Shown here piece by piece: positions 6,453-7,072 of a stretch of DNA of 7,072 nt; positions within the stretch are counted from its first letter, which is position 1; the number at the start of each line of letters is the position of its first letter. A model generated the notes under the pieces. That model was given only the letters and a program-made list of their open reading frames with translations, did no database searches and was not told where the DNA came from. This DNA comes from Falsiroseomonas sp038250135 (GTDB lineage: Bacteria > Pseudomonadota > Alphaproteobacteria > Acetobacterales > Acetobacteraceae). The stretch covers positions 1 through 7,072 of the forward strand of contig JBBSCP010000251.1 in the NCBI GenBank assembly GCA_038250135.1, given 5' to 3'. Made by a program: the position numbers and the translations under genes.

Positions 6453-7072
6453 TTCCCGAAGGCCCGATGCGCTTTCACGGCATCTACCCCTCGACGGTCT
6501 TGCCGATGAGCGAGGCCGATTTTGCGCCTGACTGGGAGAGCTATGCGCGCCACACCGCGCATTGCGTGCTGCGAGAGGGCATGGTCGGCGTGCTGATGAA
6601 TGGCCATGCCGGCGAGAACTTTGTCATGTCGCGCGCCGAGAAGAAGCGCGCCGTGGAGGTCACCGTCGCCACGGTGGGCGCCACGCGCATCGTCGTTGCC
6701 GGCGTGAATGCCGAGAGCAGCCTCGAAGCCGCGGCCGAGGCGCGCGACGCGAGAGCGGCAGGCGCGGATGCCATCATGGTCTTCCTGCCGAACAGCTTCG
6801 CCCTGGCGCACTCCACCGCGCAATCGGCGCTGCACCATCACACGATCCGCGACGCCGTGCCGGGCATGCCGATATGGCTGTTCCAGGCACATCACGCCGC
6901 CGGGCGCATGGCCTTCACGCCGGAGACGCTGAACGCGCTGCTCGACATGCCGGAGGTGGTGGGCATCAAGGAAGGCGGCTGGGAGGTCGATTCCTACGAC
7001 GCACTGCGTCGCCGCGTGCGCGCGAAGCGCCCCGACGTTGCGGTCTGCGCCAGTGGTGATGAGCATTTGTTC
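6449..7072 (+). CDS. DHDPS/NAL family protein (DapA-like fold), C-terminus beyond the right edge
   Basis: The first 208 residues of a protein in the dihydrodipicolinate synthase/N-acetylneuraminate lyase superfamily, whose members are about 290-310 residues. These TIM-barrel enzymes form a Schiff base between a lysine and a keto acid. Visible landmarks are FHGIYPSTVLPM (9-20), GHAGE (52-56), AGVNAESSLEAAAEAR (84-99), the presumed Schiff-base lysine K174 in VVGIKEGG, and SGDE near the right edge. The GTTGE threonines of DapA are replaced by H53-A54, the catalytic tyrosine position (YN-x-P) reads F145-Q146, and the TPYY stretch reads LPNS (113-116). It is therefore unlikely to be the lysine-biosynthesis enzyme DapA. 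Being last in a dehydrogenase operon, it may be a deaminase, dehydratase or aldolase acting on the oxidised product, as in hydroxyproline catabolism. The reaction is not established. Confidence 0.88.
   Translation, partial: MIPEGPMRFHGIYPSTVLPMSEADFAPDWESYARHTAHCVLREGMVGVLMNGHAGENFVMSRAEKKRAVEVTVATVGATRIVVAGVNAESSLEAAAEARDARAAGADAIMVFLPNSFALAHSTAQSALHHHTIRDAVPGMPIWLFQAHHAAGRMAFTPETLNALLDMPEVVGIKEGGWEVDSYDALRRRVRAKRPDVAVCASGDEHLF

Noticed and set aside
6449..7072. Calling the last gene dapA, 4-hydroxy-tetrahydrodipicolinate synthase.
   Set aside because: The threonine pair, the tyrosine positions and the arginine of DapA are all substituted by eye, and the gene sits in a dehydrogenase operon.

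Overview
The window is a compact, GC-rich stretch of bacterial chromosome with about 73 bases of non-coding DNA between two divergent gene clusters. The codon use (strong G/C at third positions), the gene families and a Tat-like leader suggest an alphaproteobacterium, perhaps of the Acetobacteraceae/Rhodospirillales or Rhizobiales. That placement is inference, since no rRNA or other marker gene is present.

Leftward cluster (minus strand, read from 3461 down to 1): a polar amino acid ABC importer laid out as ATPase, periplasmic binding protein, permease, permease, followed by the first 165 residues of a DUF6282-type, amidohydrolase-like protein that runs off the left edge. Gaps are 16 nt or less throughout, so this looks like one transcription unit.

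Rightward cluster (plus strand, from 3535 to 7072): the three subunits of a heterotrimeric flavin/iron-sulfur amino acid dehydrogenase. These are a 104-residue [2Fe-2S] protein, a pyridine-nucleotide-disulfide-type FAD protein with a C-terminal BFD-like [2Fe-2S] domain, and a DAO-family FAD protein. This is the architecture of opine oxidases, hydrogen cyanide synthase HcnABC and bacterial D-hydroxyproline dehydrogenases. They are followed by a dihydrodipicolinate synthase/N-acetylneuraminate lyase (DHDPS/NAL) family protein cut by the right edge. Junctions are ATGA overlaps (3846-3849, 6449-6452) or direct abutment (5279/5280), so translation is probably coupled.

Taken together the window reads as a catabolic locus: import an amino acid, imino acid or opine-like compound, oxidise its C-N bond with electrons passed to the respiratory chain, then process the product with a Schiff-base lyase/deaminase and possibly the DUF6282 hydrolase. 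The substrate cannot be read from the sequence. The least ordinary parts are the DHDPS/NAL protein, which keeps the Schiff-base lysine but appears to lack the other catalytic residues of DapA, and the DUF6282 gene joined to the transporter. The 73-bp divergent region carries inverted CGAAC/GTTCG repeats that could be a shared operator. I see no tRNA, rRNA, CRISPR, insertion sequence or clear terminator.
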